From the NCBI RefSeq assembly GCF_015706575.1, contig NW_024037059.1, positions 30,886,129 through 30,950,128 of the forward strand: a DNA stretch of 64,000 nt. Direction: 5' to 3'. Within the stretch, counting starts at the first letter, position 1. Each line of letters begins with the position of its first letter. The translations under genes were made by a program, and so were the position numbers. This document shows, one piece after another, positions 63,967 through 64,000 of the stretch. The notes below the pieces were generated by a model. That model was not told the DNA's origin and did no database searches. It saw nothing but the letters and a program-made list of their open reading frames with translations. This DNA comes from Patiria miniata. Its lineage: Eukaryota > Echinodermata > Asteroidea > Valvatida > Asterinidae.

Positions 63967-64000
63967 CTACACATAACATGGTGTTCTGCCAATCACAAGG

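Overview
The window is animal nuclear DNA: AT-rich, dominated by introns and repeats, with intron-split genes and no prokaryotic features. The proteins are close to vertebrate orthologues, and the tRNA-derived SINEs, fold-back MITEs and repeat types are those common in marine invertebrate deuterostomes. An echinoderm or similar animal is my best inference, but nothing here fixes the species.

Two genes lie head to tail on the minus strand. DDX43, a KH-domain DEAD-box RNA helicase, starts at 16045 and runs off the left edge. I resolve 16 coding exons (170 to 16045) that join in frame to 454 codons, from the N-terminus through the KH domain, Q motif and motifs I, Ia, Ib, DEAD, SAT and IV. Motifs V and VI lie off the window. 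MIB1 (mind bomb, an E3 ligase of Notch ligand signalling) has its nine last coding exons at 19720 to 32271: ankyrin repeats, three RING fingers and the true stop codon. Its first half (MIB/HERC2, ZZ, REP domains and first ankyrins) is not in the 31.7 kb to the right, so either one intron is very long or the locus is rearranged.

Region by region: 1-16 kb is DDX43 with MITEs and SINEs in its introns. 16-19.7 kb is intergenic, with a fold-back element that carries a nested SINE. 19.7-32.3 kb is the MIB1 3' half, whose introns hold fold-back elements, SINEs and a 1 kb minisatellite of 12 bp units. 32.3-64 kb has no confident gene. It holds many MITE and SINE copies, short tandem repeats, a possible TATA promoter with a first exon near 45.2-45.7 kb (plus strand), an unassigned short ORF at 55.8 kb and a possible terminal exon of a third minus-strand gene at the right edge.

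The two genes have no evident joint function beyond adjacency. I found no convincing new multi-gene system. The most unusual structures are an 859 bp inverted-repeat element full of perfect 20 bp palindromes in DDX43 intron 1, transposable elements lying 13 bp from a MIB1 splice donor and 25 bp from its stop codon, and a 31 nt DDX43 microexon with a tandem acceptor.
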